Shown: positions 9,774-18,199 of the stretch, piece by piece
Layout of the letters: each line of letters begins with the position of its first letter
Numbering within the stretch: the stretch's first letter is position 1
DNA from: Kaiparowitsia implicata GSE-PSE-MK54-09C
GTDB taxonomy: Bacteria; Cyanobacteriota; Cyanobacteriia; Elainellales; Elainellaceae
Direction of reading: 5' to 3'
Length of the DNA stretch: 64,000 nt
NCBI GenBank assembly: GCA_019359435.1
Contig: JAHHHI010000075.1
Coordinates: 1-64,000 of the forward strand
Notes under the pieces: model-generated
Database searches by the model: none
What the model was told of the DNA's origin: nothing
What the model saw: only the letters and a program-made list of their open reading frames with translations
Program-made: the position numbers and the translations under genes

Positions 9774-9802
9774 GAGGGTTTGAGCGTATCCCGAACTCAG
9801 GT
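9758..9802. repeat. Short (45-bp) copy of the CGTCAGTTYGGG palindromic element
   Basis: The sequence starts CGTCAGTTTGGGTTAAG and ends with the near-complement CCCGAACTCAGGT, so the two ends form an imperfect inverted repeat. It matches the long 121-bp copy at 40071-40191 except that the 76-bp palindromic core is absent; the join falls exactly at an AGGGTTT heptamer that is duplicated in the long copy. Both convergent genes terminate inside it: cobB at TAA 9771-9773 and the hydrolase at 9760-9762. No clear target duplication flanks this copy. Confidence 0.75.
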
Positions 9803-10491
9803 TCAGCTGCATTAAGCACGCACTGCTGGTGCAATGCCGCTAGCACATTGGCGGCGGGAGCCGTCCATCCCACAATGCCGCTCTGTGCCCGCATCATCTC
9901 CAGCGTTGCCTGCTTAAACTCAGGAAAATAGCTCTCCGTGCAGTCGTCTACCATCAGGCATTCATAGCCCCGATCATTGGCCTCGCGCATGGTCGTCTGC
10001 ACGCAGACTTCTGTAGTCACACCAGTCATCAGCAGATGCGTGATGCCCTTGTCTTGCAAAATCTCAGCTAGCGGCGTGGCATAAAATGCACCCTTGCCCG
10101 GTTTGTAAATCACCGTCTCATGGGGCAGAGGCGCGAGCTGTGGGATGATCCCGTTGCCAGGCTCATCCTTCACCAAAATGCGACCCATGGGGCCGCGATC
10201 GCCAATCTTCAGGTCATTCTTGCCCCGGTGCAGCTTCGACTCAGAACAATCTGACAAATCTGGCTGATGGCATTCAACCGTGTGGATGACGAGAAGCCCT
10301 CGCGAGCGAAACTCGGCCAATAGCTGCTGTAGCGCGGGCACAATTGCCTGCAATCGCATGACATCATTGCCCAGCGCATCCCCAAATCCACCGGGCTCCA
10401 AAAAATCGCGCTGCATGTCGATAATTACCAACGCTAGGTGGTGCAAGTCATCCGGCAACGCATAGTCGTAGGGCAGAGCAGAAATATTCAT
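9760..10491 (-). CDS. Isochorismatase-fold cysteine amidohydrolase (biuret/triuret hydrolase-like), paralogue 2
   Basis: This 243-residue cysteine hydrolase has the Asp-Lys-Cys triad of the family: Asp in [10 protein letters not shown], Lys in [11 protein letters not shown], and Cys in [20 protein letters not shown]. It is clearly paralogous to the gene at 15397-16083 but more divergent ([20 protein letters not shown]). Relatives hydrolyse amide bonds in biuret, triuret or ureidoacrylate to release ammonia. The substrate here is not determinable. It lies downstream of the ABC transporter cluster in the same direction, separated from it by a convergent-to-divergent four-helix-bundle gene, so it may have its own promoter. 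Its C-terminal residues [12 protein letters not shown] are encoded by the repeat at 9758-9802 and are probably not ancestral. Confidence 0.8.
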   Translation of the reverse strand: MNISALPYDYALPDDLHHLALVIIDMQRDFLEPGGFGDALGNDVMRLQAIVPALQQLLAEFRSRGLLVIHTVECHQPDLSDCSESKLHRGKNDLKIGDRGPMGRILVKDEPGNGIIPQLAPLPHETVIYKPGKGAFYATPLAEILQDKGITHLLMTGVTTEVCVQTTMREANDRGYECLMVDDCTESYFPEFKQATLEMMRAQSGIVGWTAPAANVLAALHQQCVLNAAEPEFGIRSNPLNPN

Positions 10492-10577
10492 CGGTGAAAG
10501 CTCAAGACGAAGGGCTAAAACACAGCGGCAGATGGGAACGCTAAAACAGAGATTTTTTGAGAGCTGAGCAGCATTCT

Positions 10578-10949
10578 ATGCAGAGTGATTTGAAGCAGCG
10601 GACGAAAGCGTTTGCGCTCCGCATTATTCGGGTGTATGGGGCGCTGCCCTCTTCTAACCAAGCGGCTCAGGTGATTGGCAAGCGCCTGTTGCACAGTGGA
10701 ACAGCGATTGGGGTTCACTATAGAGACGCAAGCCGAAGCCGAAATCGAATTGAGTGCATCAACAAGCTAAAGGCGGGCTTAGATGACTTAGAAGCAACCG
10801 CATACTGGCTAGAGTTACTGATCGAATCAGACCTAATCGAAGCTGCTCAACTCCACAAACTGCTCAAAGAAATTGATGAGTTAGCGGTTGTCTTTAACAC
10901 ATATATTCAACGCGCTAAAGGTCAAGCTAAACAGCCAGCACCGCGCTAG
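10578..10949 (+). CDS. Four-helix-bundle protein (23S rRNA intervening-sequence protein / Avd-like family)
   Basis: This 123-residue all-helical protein matches the four helix bundle family first seen in 23S rRNA intervening sequences and related to the Avd accessory protein of diversity-generating retroelements. Recognisable segments are RTKAFALRIIRVYGALP, AAQVIGKRLLHSGTAIGVHYRDASRSR and INKLKAGLDDLEATAYWLELL. The conserved basic face is thought to bind nucleic acid. The ATG at 10578 fits the family N-terminus; a TTG 21 bases upstream is less likely. The gene runs against the flanking minus-strand cluster and separates hydrolase 2 from the transporter ATPase, which suggests insertion. No reverse transcriptase or variable repeat is nearby. 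Biological role unknown. Confidence 0.85.
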   Translation: MQSDLKQRTKAFALRIIRVYGALPSSNQAAQVIGKRLLHSGTAIGVHYRDASRSRNRIECINKLKAGLDDLEATAYWLELLIESDLIEAAQLHKLLKEIDELAVVFNTYIQRAKGQAKQPAPR

Positions 10950-10974
10950 CCTATGCGTCTATCTGGGGTTCTTG

Positions 10975-12522
10975 CTAATGGCCTGCCATACTGCGACCAA
11001 TCGTGGCAAAATCCGCATCGGCGATCGCACTTTCATACACAAACTTTCCTTCACTAAGCACAATAATCCGATCTGAAAGCTTCAACAACTCATCTAAATC
11101 TTCGCTCACCAACAGCACCGCAACGCCGCGATTTCGAGCGTCTACAATTTGAGTGTGAATAAAGTCTACCGCGTTGAAATCTAAGCCAAAGCAAGGGTTC
11201 GCCGCAATCAATAAATTGATGTGATCTTCTGATAACTCTCGTGCCAGCACCGTTCGCTGCACATTCCCCCCCGAGAGATTGCCAACAGGGGTATCGGGCG
11301 AGGGCGTCTTAACTGAAAACTGATCAATTAAGCTGACCGCAGCACGTCGAATTGCATTCAACAGCAATAGAGTTCCCTTTGACTGGGGCGGTTTATCAAA
11401 CGTTCGCAGCGCCATGTTTTCAGCCACGCTCATATGCGGCACACAGGCGTTCCGCAGGGGTTCTTCTGGGAGTGCAAAGACTTTGTGCCTTGCCATCTCC
11501 AATCGCGTTGCTCCATAGGGCTCGCCATTCACCCGAATGGTGCCTCCGGTGGGCTGCCGCTGGCCCGCCAGCACTTCTACAAGCTCTCGCTGGCCATTCC
11601 CCGAAATACCCGCAATCCCTACGATTTCTCCGCTATGCACCGTTAGATTTACACTGCACACCGCTTCTACCCCATTGTCTTTGTCGGCCTGAAGGTTCTG
11701 CACCTCAAGCACTGGAGCCGGATCGCCGTGAACTGTTTTATTGACTGGGGTGGGGTCTTTTTTCTCACCCATCATCATTTCGGCCATGTCCGCAATGGTC
11801 AAGTCTTGAACTCGCCCTACCCCAGCAAACTTGCCCTTGCGCAGGATTGTCACCTCATCAACAAAGGCCATAACCTCTCGGAATTTGTGTGAGATCATCA
11901 GCACGCTCAAGCTCCCAGCCGTCACCTGCTCGCGCAGCAGCCCCAGCACTTCATCGGCTTCAGCCGGGGTGAGCACCGATGTCGGCTCATCCAAAATCAA
12001 AATGCGCGTGTTGAGATAAAGCTGCTTGAGGATTTCCAGCTTTTGCTTTTGCCCAGCGGCAAGTTGGGCAATGGGAATATCGAGTGGCACCTGAAACGGC
12101 GAACGGCTCATAAACGCCTGAAGCCCTTCCATTTCGGCCTTCCAGTTGATAATTTGGGCGCTGTCGTAGCGAGAGAGCACCAGATTCTCGGCAACAGTCA
12201 TGGCGGGCACCGAGGTAAAGTGCTGGTATACCATGCCAATCCCATAGCGGTGGGCATCGCGGGGGTTGTCAATCTGCACGGCCTGACCATCCACGCGAAT
12301 TTCGCCCTTGGTGGGGGCATAAAATCCCATGACGCATTTCACCAACGTGCTTTTTCCGGCCCCGTTTTCACCGAGGAGTGCGTGAAAGGTGCCGGGTTTG
12401 AGCTTCAATGATACGTTGTCTAAAGCGACTAAGCTGCCAAATTGCTTGGTCATTCCCACAACCTCAAGCTCGTGAGGACGGTTGAGGATTTCGGCAATAC
12501 GGGTTTCAATTGCAGTTGTCAT
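10975..12522 (-). CDS. ABC transporter double ATPase, nucleoside/BMP-type (NupA/YufO-like)
   Basis: This 515-residue protein has two fused ATP-binding cassettes, as in sugar and nucleoside (BMP family) importers. Cassette 1 has Walker A GENGAGKST, Q-loop VYQHFTSVPAMT and Walker B ILILDEPTSVLTP. The canonical LSGGQ is replaced by LAAGQKQK, as is usual in this family. Cassette 2 has the degenerate Walker A GISGNGQRE, signature LSGGNVQR and an atypical Walker B region (LLIAANPCFGLD), also normal for NupA-like proteins. It should power the permeases at 17191-18132 and 18200-19309 with the binding protein at 19398-20579, although a second transporter's genes lie between. It is the last transport gene of the cluster. 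Confidence 0.88.
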   Translation of the reverse strand: MTTAIETRIAEILNRPHELEVVGMTKQFGSLVALDNVSLKLKPGTFHALLGENGAGKSTLVKCVMGFYAPTKGEIRVDGQAVQIDNPRDAHRYGIGMVYQHFTSVPAMTVAENLVLSRYDSAQIINWKAEMEGLQAFMSRSPFQVPLDIPIAQLAAGQKQKLEILKQLYLNTRILILDEPTSVLTPAEADEVLGLLREQVTAGSLSVLMISHKFREVMAFVDEVTILRKGKFAGVGRVQDLTIADMAEMMMGEKKDPTPVNKTVHGDPAPVLEVQNLQADKDNGVEAVCSVNLTVHSGEIVGIAGISGNGQRELVEVLAGQRQPTGGTIRVNGEPYGATRLEMARHKVFALPEEPLRNACVPHMSVAENMALRTFDKPPQSKGTLLLLNAIRRAAVSLIDQFSVKTPSPDTPVGNLSGGNVQRTVLARELSEDHINLLIAANPCFGLDFNAVDFIHTQIVDARNRGVAVLLVSEDLDELLKLSDRIIVLSEGKFVYESAIADADFATIGRSMAGH

Positions 12523-12673
12523 GGGTTGATGAGGTGTAGATGAGAACGGAAGGAAAGCAAGCAGGGTTTAGGCGAACTTAGACTCTCTGTTCCCGTCTGG
12601 GAGAGGAGTTTAAGGTGTATGTGGAAAGTGGCTTATTTAAAGCTGACAACGATAAGATGCTCCCGATAAGATC

Positions 12674-13477
12674 CTATTTACCACTCCAGTGAATCACGCG
12701 TTTTTCAAACACGAGGAAAAGCATGTTTAACGCGTAACCGAGAAGCCCTGTAATCAAGATGGAGGCGTACATATCCTTCACGTTGAGCACTTGCTGGGCA
12801 TCAATAATGCGCTTCCCCAACCCTTGGTTGGTGCCGATAAACATCTCTGCCACAATGACGATCACCAGCGCAATGCTGATTCCACTTCTCAGCCCAATAA
12901 AGGTTTGCGGCATGCTTTCCCACAGCAGAACATCTCGAAAGGTTTGCCAGCGGTTGGCGCCCATTACCTTAGCGGCTAAGATGCGCGATCGCTTGGCATT
13001 AATCACCCCATAGGCGCTATTGAATAGGATCAATAACAGAGCGCTGAATGCCGCAATGATCACTTTGGAGAAGTCAGACACCCCAAAGAATAGAATGAAC
13101 ATAGGAATGAGAGCACTCGCTGGTGTTGATCGAAAAAAATCAATCAAAAACTCAACGCTGCGATACAAACGTTCAGAACTGCCTAATGCAACTCCTAGGG
13201 GCACGCCAATGACGGCGGCGATGATGAAGGCTTCGAAGGTGCGGAGGACAGTTGCTCCAAAGTCTGTCAACATGTTGCCGGTAACAGTGGCTGATACCAG
13301 TTGCACTAAGGTGTCGAATGGGGTGGGTAAGAGAACTTGATTCACCCAGCCGGATACCGCAATCAACCACCACACGGCAAACAGCAGCACGACGCCCAAT
13401 AGCGGCAATAGTCGATCAACCCAGATGCTAAGGGAGCCGATGGAGAGAGAGGGCGATCGCCCCGTTTGTATAATCAT
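12674..13477 (-). CDS. ABC transporter permease, SsuC/ThiX/TauC-like
   Basis: This 267-residue integral membrane protein has about six hydrophobic helices and the binding-protein-dependent transport (BPD_transp_1) EAA-like loop, here KVMGANRWQTFRDVLLWESMPQTFIGLRSGI. Further family marks are FRSTPASALIPMF and EMFIGTNQGLGKRI. It is the permease of the importer formed with the ATPase at 13474-14265, whose last four bases overlap its start (translational coupling), and with the NMT1-like binding protein at 14351-15382. Members of this group import sulfonates, taurine, nitrate, thiamine-pyrimidine precursors and other small organic molecules. The specificity here is inferred only from the amide-hydrolase neighbours. 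Confidence 0.88.
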   Translation of the reverse strand: MIIQTGRSPSLSIGSLSIWVDRLLPLLGVVLLFAVWWLIAVSGWVNQVLLPTPFDTLVQLVSATVTGNMLTDFGATVLRTFEAFIIAAVIGVPLGVALGSSERLYRSVEFLIDFFRSTPASALIPMFILFFGVSDFSKVIIAAFSALLLILFNSAYGVINAKRSRILAAKVMGANRWQTFRDVLLWESMPQTFIGLRSGISIALVIVIVAEMFIGTNQGLGKRIIDAQQVLNVKDMYASILITGLLGYALNMLFLVFEKRVIHWSGK

Positions 13478-14265
13478 TTCCGCATCTCCTCCTGAAAGAT
13501 ATCCAGACAGTGGCGACTGACGCTGATGAACTCAGGCGACGAGAGCGTATCGGGGGTGCGTGGTCGGGGGGCATCAAAGGGAACGCGGGCCACCAAGTGG
13601 GTGGGGCGCTTGCTCAGCAGCAAGACCGTATCCGCGAGATACACTGCTTCTTCTAGGTTGTGCACCACCATCAGCATGGGCAGGTTTGCGGTCATAAAAA
13701 TTTCTTGGAGCTTGTCGCGCACAAACAGAGTGGTTTCAAAGTCCAACGCTGAAAATGGCTCATCTAAAAACAGCACCTCGGGGTCAGCCACCAGCGCCCG
13801 CAAAATCGAAATTAGCTGCTGCTGCCCACCGGAAAAGCTATAGGGATAGCGTTTGAGATCGAGCCGAATGTTGAAGGTTTCGATCAGCTGTTCGACGCGA
13901 TCGCGACAGTCTCGCTGGCTCATTCCCTTTACCTTAAGCGGATAGGCAATGTTGTCAAACGCGCTCATCCAGGGAAATAGAGAGTCGCGGTAGTTTTGAA
14001 ACACATAGCCAATGCGCGATCGTCGCATGGGTTTGCCGTTAATCAAAATCGTGCCCCGGTCAAAGGGAATGAGTCCGCTGATCATATTGATCAGCGTTGA
14101 TTTACCACAGCCATTGGGCCCAAAAATAGACACAAACTGGTGGTTCGGCAGCGTTAAATCAAAATCCTCATACAGCACCTGTCCACTAAAGGATTTGCAC
14201 AACCCCTCAATTTGGACACAGGCATCGGGTGGCGCAATTCGGGTGTGGGCATTAACCTCAACCAT
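13474..14265 (-). CDS. ABC transporter ATPase, SsuB/TauB/NrtD-like
   Basis: This 263-residue single cassette has Walker A GPNGCGKST, Q-loop FQNYRDSLFPWM, signature FSGGQQQ, Walker B EVLFLDEPFSALD and switch His in MVVHNLEEAVYLAD. The FPW after the Q-loop and the Phe-Ser-Ala-Leu-Asp D-loop are typical of the nitrate/sulfonate/taurine subfamily. It overlaps the start of the permease gene by 4 bp and follows the binding-protein gene after 85 bp, so the three form one transporter operon within the larger cluster. Confidence 0.9.
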   Translation of the reverse strand: MVEVNAHTRIAPPDACVQIEGLCKSFSGQVLYEDFDLTLPNHQFVSIFGPNGCGKSTLINMISGLIPFDRGTILINGKPMRRSRIGYVFQNYRDSLFPWMSAFDNIAYPLKVKGMSQRDCRDRVEQLIETFNIRLDLKRYPYSFSGGQQQLISILRALVADPEVLFLDEPFSALDFETTLFVRDKLQEIFMTANLPMLMVVHNLEEAVYLADTVLLLSKRPTHLVARVPFDAPRPRTPDTLSSPEFISVSRHCLDIFQEEMRK

Positions 14266-14350
14266 AAAACCTCTGAAAAAAACACAATGGGCAGCGACCC
14301 TAAAGCCGTCACTCTGCTTCGCGAAATTTGGATACAGACAGACTCGTGCG

Positions 14351-15382
14351 CTAGGCAGGCTTGTAAATTAGTGCGGCCACATCAACGGGTTTAGAGAACA
14401 CCTCTGACTCGGTCATGAAGTCAAAAAAGGCCTGGAAATACTCCACATCTTCGGGTGTGAACTCATCAAACATGGTGTAACCGACTAAGGGGACTTTATC
14501 CACTAGATCCCCCTCAATGGCGGTGTAGCCCACCAGATATTGGCGCGTTTCATCGGGATTAGCGCGAATGTCTGCGATCGCCCGACGATAGGCTTCCGCA
14601 TAGGTTTTGGCTGCTTCGGGATAGGCATCGATGAACTGAGTAGAAAGGGTGGCCGAGCCGCCAAACCAGGGTGCTTTTGAGTCGCCCAAAATGTAGGTCG
14701 ACACCACGCCATTTTCTAAAATGCGAGTCAGGCCATTCATTTCGCCAACGGTGCCCGTGGGCTCTAGGGTATAGGCTGCGTCAATCTGCCCCGATTCCAG
14801 CGCGGCAACATGCTGGCGAATTTCGAGCTGCTGCACCTCGATCCCGTCGATCCCGTTTGCCTTCAGCACTGCTTCGGCAATGACCTTGTTTTGGGCACCG
14901 GGGCCGCTAGCCACGCGCTTGCCCGCTAAATCGGCAATGGATTGAATGGGGCTATCCTTCGCCACAATGAACTGCTCAAGCTTGAGGTCAACATTGCTGG
15001 GGTTGGCCGCCAAGATTTTGAACAAGCCGGGAGAGGCGATTTCTGCCAATCCCAAGGCTCCCGACGCGGTGCCATTGCCAGAGCCCTGCAACCGACCCGC
15101 AATAATGCCTTCTGCAACCTGTTGAGCCGAGGCAAATTTCACCGCCTCTACGTCCAAGCCTGCGTCCTTAAAGTAGCCTTTTTCAACGGCCATAAATAAC
15201 GGCAACCCCGCCGCAACAGGCCAAAACCCAATCGAAATTTTGCCGGGATCGGCTCCGCCTGCATCCGCTGTGGCTACGCCTGCCTGGGTTGTATCGCTCG
15301 ATGAGCTGACACACCCGTGGAGGGTGGCGGCGATCGCCGCTCCTGCACCAAATTCCAAAAATCGACGACGACGAATAGTCAT
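14351..15382 (-). CDS. NMT1/SsuA-like ABC substrate-binding lipoprotein
   Basis: This 343-residue protein opens with MTIRRRRFLEFGAGAA, a twin-arginine-type signal, followed by LHGC, a lipobox. It should therefore be exported, probably folded, and anchored as a lipoprotein. The mature part carries the NMT1/THI5-like periplasmic-binding fold: ISIGFWPVAAGLPLFMAVEKGYFKDAGLDVE, IADLAGKRVASG and AALESGQIDAAYTLEPTGTVG. The family binds sulfonates, nitrate, riboflavin, or pyrimidine and other heterocyclic nitrogen compounds. AAGGAT lies just upstream of its ATG. It sits 14 bp after the biuret-hydrolase-like gene, linking uptake by this system to amide hydrolysis. The ligand is unknown. Confidence 0.87.
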   Translation of the reverse strand: MTIRRRRFLEFGAGAAIAATLHGCVSSSSDTTQAGVATADAGGADPGKISIGFWPVAAGLPLFMAVEKGYFKDAGLDVEAVKFASAQQVAEGIIAGRLQGSGNGTASGALGLAEIASPGLFKILAANPSNVDLKLEQFIVAKDSPIQSIADLAGKRVASGPGAQNKVIAEAVLKANGIDGIEVQQLEIRQHVAALESGQIDAAYTLEPTGTVGEMNGLTRILENGVVSTYILGDSKAPWFGGSATLSTQFIDAYPEAAKTYAEAYRRAIADIRANPDETRQYLVGYTAIEGDLVDKVPLVGYTMFDEFTPEDVEYFQAFFDFMTESEVFSKPVDVAALIYKPA

Positions 15383-15396
15383 AGATTTATCCTTAT

Positions 15397-16083
15397 TTAT
15401 CCTTCTGAAATAGCTTCAATAAACGCGTACGAATCAGCCACAGCACCAAACACACCGCCCTGCATTTTCACCATTTTGAGTGCTGCCAGGTGATTGCTGT
15501 AGTCAGTCGCCCCGGTGCAGTCTGAAAGCAACAAACATTCATAGCCGCGATCGTTGGCGTCGCGCATGGTTGTGTGAACACACACATCCGTGGTGATACC
15601 AGCGAGAACGATATTCTGAACGCCCTTGCGCATGAGAACGAGATCCAAATCGGTGGCATAGAAGGAGCCTTTGCCGGGCTTGTCAATCACCACTTCATCC
15701 GGTAACGGGGCAAGCTCGGGAATGATGTCCCAGCCGGGTTCACCCCGCACCAAGATCTTGCCGCAGGGGCCAGGGTCACCAATGCCCGCCCCAATCTGGC
15801 GCGATCGCCAGCGTTTGTTTTCGGGTAAGTCAGACAGATCGGGCCGATGCCCCTCGCGGGTATGCATGACGTGATAACCCTCTGCCCGCGCCACAGACAG
15901 CACCTTGGAAATAGGCTCAATGGGCGATCGGGTCAGCGACAGGTCATAGCCCATACAGTCCACATAGCCGCCCGTGCCGCAAAAATCGGTCTGCATGTCG
16001 ATGATCAGCAGCGCCGTATTCTCAGGCCGCAGGTCGCCGTTATAGGGATAGGGATAGGGGTCCGCCTCGACAAATCGCCCCAT
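15397..16083 (-). CDS. biuH: Biuret hydrolase-like isochorismatase-family amidohydrolase
   Basis: This 228-residue cysteine hydrolase closely resembles rhizobial biuret amidohydrolase along its whole length: [71 protein letters not shown] and [12 protein letters not shown]. The catalytic Asp (IDMQTDF), Lys ([12 protein letters not shown]) and Cys ([20 protein letters not shown]) are all present. The Gln in KMQGG corresponds, as far as I recall, to the glutamine that contacts biuret. BiuH converts biuret to carboxyurea/allophanate and ammonia. GGAGG precedes its ATG and overlaps the end of the formamidase gene, which stops 2 bp upstream, so the two are co-translated. No allophanate hydrolase lies in the window. 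The symbol is by similarity; triuret or another carbamoyl amide is possible. Confidence 0.75.
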   Translation of the reverse strand: MGRFVEADPYPYPYNGDLRPENTALLIIDMQTDFCGTGGYVDCMGYDLSLTRSPIEPISKVLSVARAEGYHVMHTREGHRPDLSDLPENKRWRSRQIGAGIGDPGPCGKILVRGEPGWDIIPELAPLPDEVVIDKPGKGSFYATDLDLVLMRKGVQNIVLAGITTDVCVHTTMRDANDRGYECLLLSDCTGATDYSNHLAALKMVKMQGGVFGAVADSYAFIEAISEG

Positions 16084-16085
16084 GA

Positions 16086-17117
16086 CTAACCTCCGATTTG
16101 GGTTGAAATATTGGTCAGCCGTTCTTGCCCGCGATAGTCGCGCGTCGGAGCAGGAAAGCCACAGCTCGTGCCGTCTTGATGGATCACCTCATCCTCCCAG
16201 GGCAGCCGATAGTTGCCCGCTACCAAGTCCTGCATATAGGTATAGGGGCAATCTTGCGCGCCGCCTTTGACGGCGACATAGCCGCGATGCCCAAATTGGT
16301 AAATGTTGTTCTCTACGCTCCAGTGGTTGCGGGCTTCGCGCACCAGGTCAGGCCGCAGTTCCGCCGTGATAATCTCATCAGGGCGGTGACTGCCCATGAC
16401 TAGCGGCGTGCCGTCAAAGTTCACAAACATCCCCTCGCCCATCGAGTCGAAGGTGCCATCGCTGCCGCACATGCAGACCGATGCGGTATAAATCAGATTG
16501 CAAAAAGCGTTGGTCTGATTGGTGATTTGCCAACTGTGGCGAATGGGGGCCGTGTAGCCTGCGGTTCGGATCATGATATCTGCCCCCTTATAGGCGCATT
16601 CCCGCGCCATTTCAGGAAACATGCCATCGTGGCAGATGATGAGTGCGAGCTTGCTGCCGTTGGGCCCATCGCAAACGGGGATGCCCAAGTTCCCCGGTTC
16701 CCACGGCTCTACAGGCACCCACGGGTGCAGCTTGCGATAGTACAGCCGCAGATCGCCGTGGTCATCTAGAATGATGCCGCTGTTGTAGGGGTTGCCATCG
16801 GGGTTGAATTCCATAATGGAAAAACAGCCCCAAATGTGGTTGTCGCGGCAAGCCTGACTAAATGCCGCCACCTCTGGCCCATCCAGCCGACACATAATGT
16901 CGGGATTGGTATCCATCGACAGACCATGCAGCGAATATTCAGGAAACACCACCAGATCCATCGTGGGCATGTTGCGTCGGGCCTTGGCGACCATGTCGCA
17001 AATGCGTTGAGTTTGCGTTGCCACGTCGTTGGGCGTGACCACGATGGGCAGTTGCAGCTGCACCATCCCGAGCACGACCCCATTGGGGGATTTGTTTAAG
17101 CCGCCCAGTCCAGACAT
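16086..17117 (-). CDS. amiF: Formamidase / aliphatic amidase of the nitrilase superfamily
   Basis: This 343-residue protein matches AmiF-type formamidases from the first residues ([20 protein letters not shown]) to the last. The nitrilase triad is complete: Glu in [16 protein letters not shown], Lys in [20 protein letters not shown] and Cys in [15 protein letters not shown]. Conserved [14 protein letters not shown] and [17 protein letters not shown] follow. The enzyme hydrolyses formamide to formate and ammonia in the cytoplasm. A good ribosome-binding site (GAGGAG) supports the ATG at 17117. It lies between the BMP-type permease genes and the biuret-hydrolase-like gene, so ammonia release from imported compounds is the probable purpose. 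Confidence 0.88.
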   Translation of the reverse strand: MSGLGGLNKSPNGVVLGMVQLQLPIVVTPNDVATQTQRICDMVAKARRNMPTMDLVVFPEYSLHGLSMDTNPDIMCRLDGPEVAAFSQACRDNHIWGCFSIMEFNPDGNPYNSGIILDDHGDLRLYYRKLHPWVPVEPWEPGNLGIPVCDGPNGSKLALIICHDGMFPEMARECAYKGADIMIRTAGYTAPIRHSWQITNQTNAFCNLIYTASVCMCGSDGTFDSMGEGMFVNFDGTPLVMGSHRPDEIITAELRPDLVREARNHWSVENNIYQFGHRGYVAVKGGAQDCPYTYMQDLVAGNYRLPWEDEVIHQDGTSCGFPAPTRDYRGQERLTNISTQIGG

Positions 17118-17190
17118 TGCGTTTCTCCTCGTCGTTATTCTTGAACTAGCTTTAAAGCTGATGCGCTAATCGTGACTTGAAGCGCGGTTC

Positions 17191-18132
17191 TTACGCTCGA
17201 CCTTGGCTGTCAGTGCCGAGAGCGCCTGGTGCGCCCACGAGCGATCGCCGTGGCGAGCAGGTGACCACCATAATGAACAGCGTCAGAATATAGGGTGCGG
17301 CGTTGAACAGGTAGTAGCCTTCGCGAATGCCGACCGACTGCAGGGCTGGCCCTAGAGATTGGGCACCGCCAAAGAGCAACGAGGCCCAGAGGCAGGCCAT
17401 GGGGTTCCAGCGGGCAAAAATCACCAGCGCTACGGCCATCAGCCCTTGTCCGCTAGAGATGCGCTCAGTCCACACACCGGGATAGTAGAGAGACAGCGCC
17501 GCACCGCCGATGCCTGCCAAGAAGCTGCCTGCCATAATGCTGAGCATTCGCACTTTAAAGATGGAAACGCCCATGGCGCGTGCGGCTTCGGGACTGTCGC
17601 CCACGGCGCGGATGAACAGGCCCCAGCGGGTAGAGCGGAAAAACCACTGCATGAGGGGGGCGATCGCCAGCCCTAGTAAAAATAGCGGACTGATTTGCAG
17701 CGCCGCCTGCACGGCGGGCGCCATGCCGCTCGAGGCCAGGTTAATCGTGGGCAGTTGGGTGGCCGACGGTTGAATAAACGGCTTGCCCAAGAAGAACGCC
17801 AGACCGCTGCCAAAAATAATCATGGCAATGCCCACCGCCACATCATTTACCCGAGGCTGCTGCGACAGCCAGCCGTGAATGGCTCCCAGCACCGCCCCTG
17901 ACAGCCCCGCCGCCAGAACGCCAAACCAAGGCGACCCCGTCAGGTAGGACACACCGTAAGCACTCATTGCCCCCATCAGCAGCGTGCCTTCCAATCCCAG
18001 GTTGATTTTGCCGCTCTTTTCCGTTAAGCACTCACCCAAGCTCACAAATAAGAATGGCGTGCCGCCTCGCATGGTTCCTGCGGCGATCGCCAAGGGAACC
18101 CCCCACCAACCCAACGCTTCTGTTGCCATCAT
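17191..18132 (-). CDS. ABC transporter permease, nucleoside/BMP-type (NupC/YufQ-like)
   Basis: This 313-residue polytopic membrane protein is of the BPD_transp_2 family. It shows the family pattern GGTPFLFVSLGECLTEKSGKINLGLEGTLLMGAMSAYG at the N-terminus, VNDVAVGIAMIIFGSGLAFFLG, and the cytoplasmic coupling segment RAVGDSPEAARAMGVSIFKVRMLSIMAGSFLAGIGGAALSL. Such proteins pair with a second permease and a double ATPase to import nucleosides or nucleobases. The gene is preceded by its partner permease and followed by the formamidase gene. Confidence 0.88.
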   Translation of the reverse strand: MMATEALGWWGVPLAIAAGTMRGGTPFLFVSLGECLTEKSGKINLGLEGTLLMGAMSAYGVSYLTGSPWFGVLAAGLSGAVLGAIHGWLSQQPRVNDVAVGIAMIIFGSGLAFFLGKPFIQPSATQLPTINLASSGMAPAVQAALQISPLFLLGLAIAPLMQWFFRSTRWGLFIRAVGDSPEAARAMGVSIFKVRMLSIMAGSFLAGIGGAALSLYYPGVWTERISSGQGLMAVALVIFARWNPMACLWASLLFGGAQSLGPALQSVGIREGYYLFNAAPYILTLFIMVVTCSPRRSLVGAPGALGTDSQGRA

Positions 18133-18199
18133 TCACGCCTCTTAAACTGTTTAGCCATTCACTGTTTAGCTATGTACTGCGAGCAGTCAGCTAGTCGCG

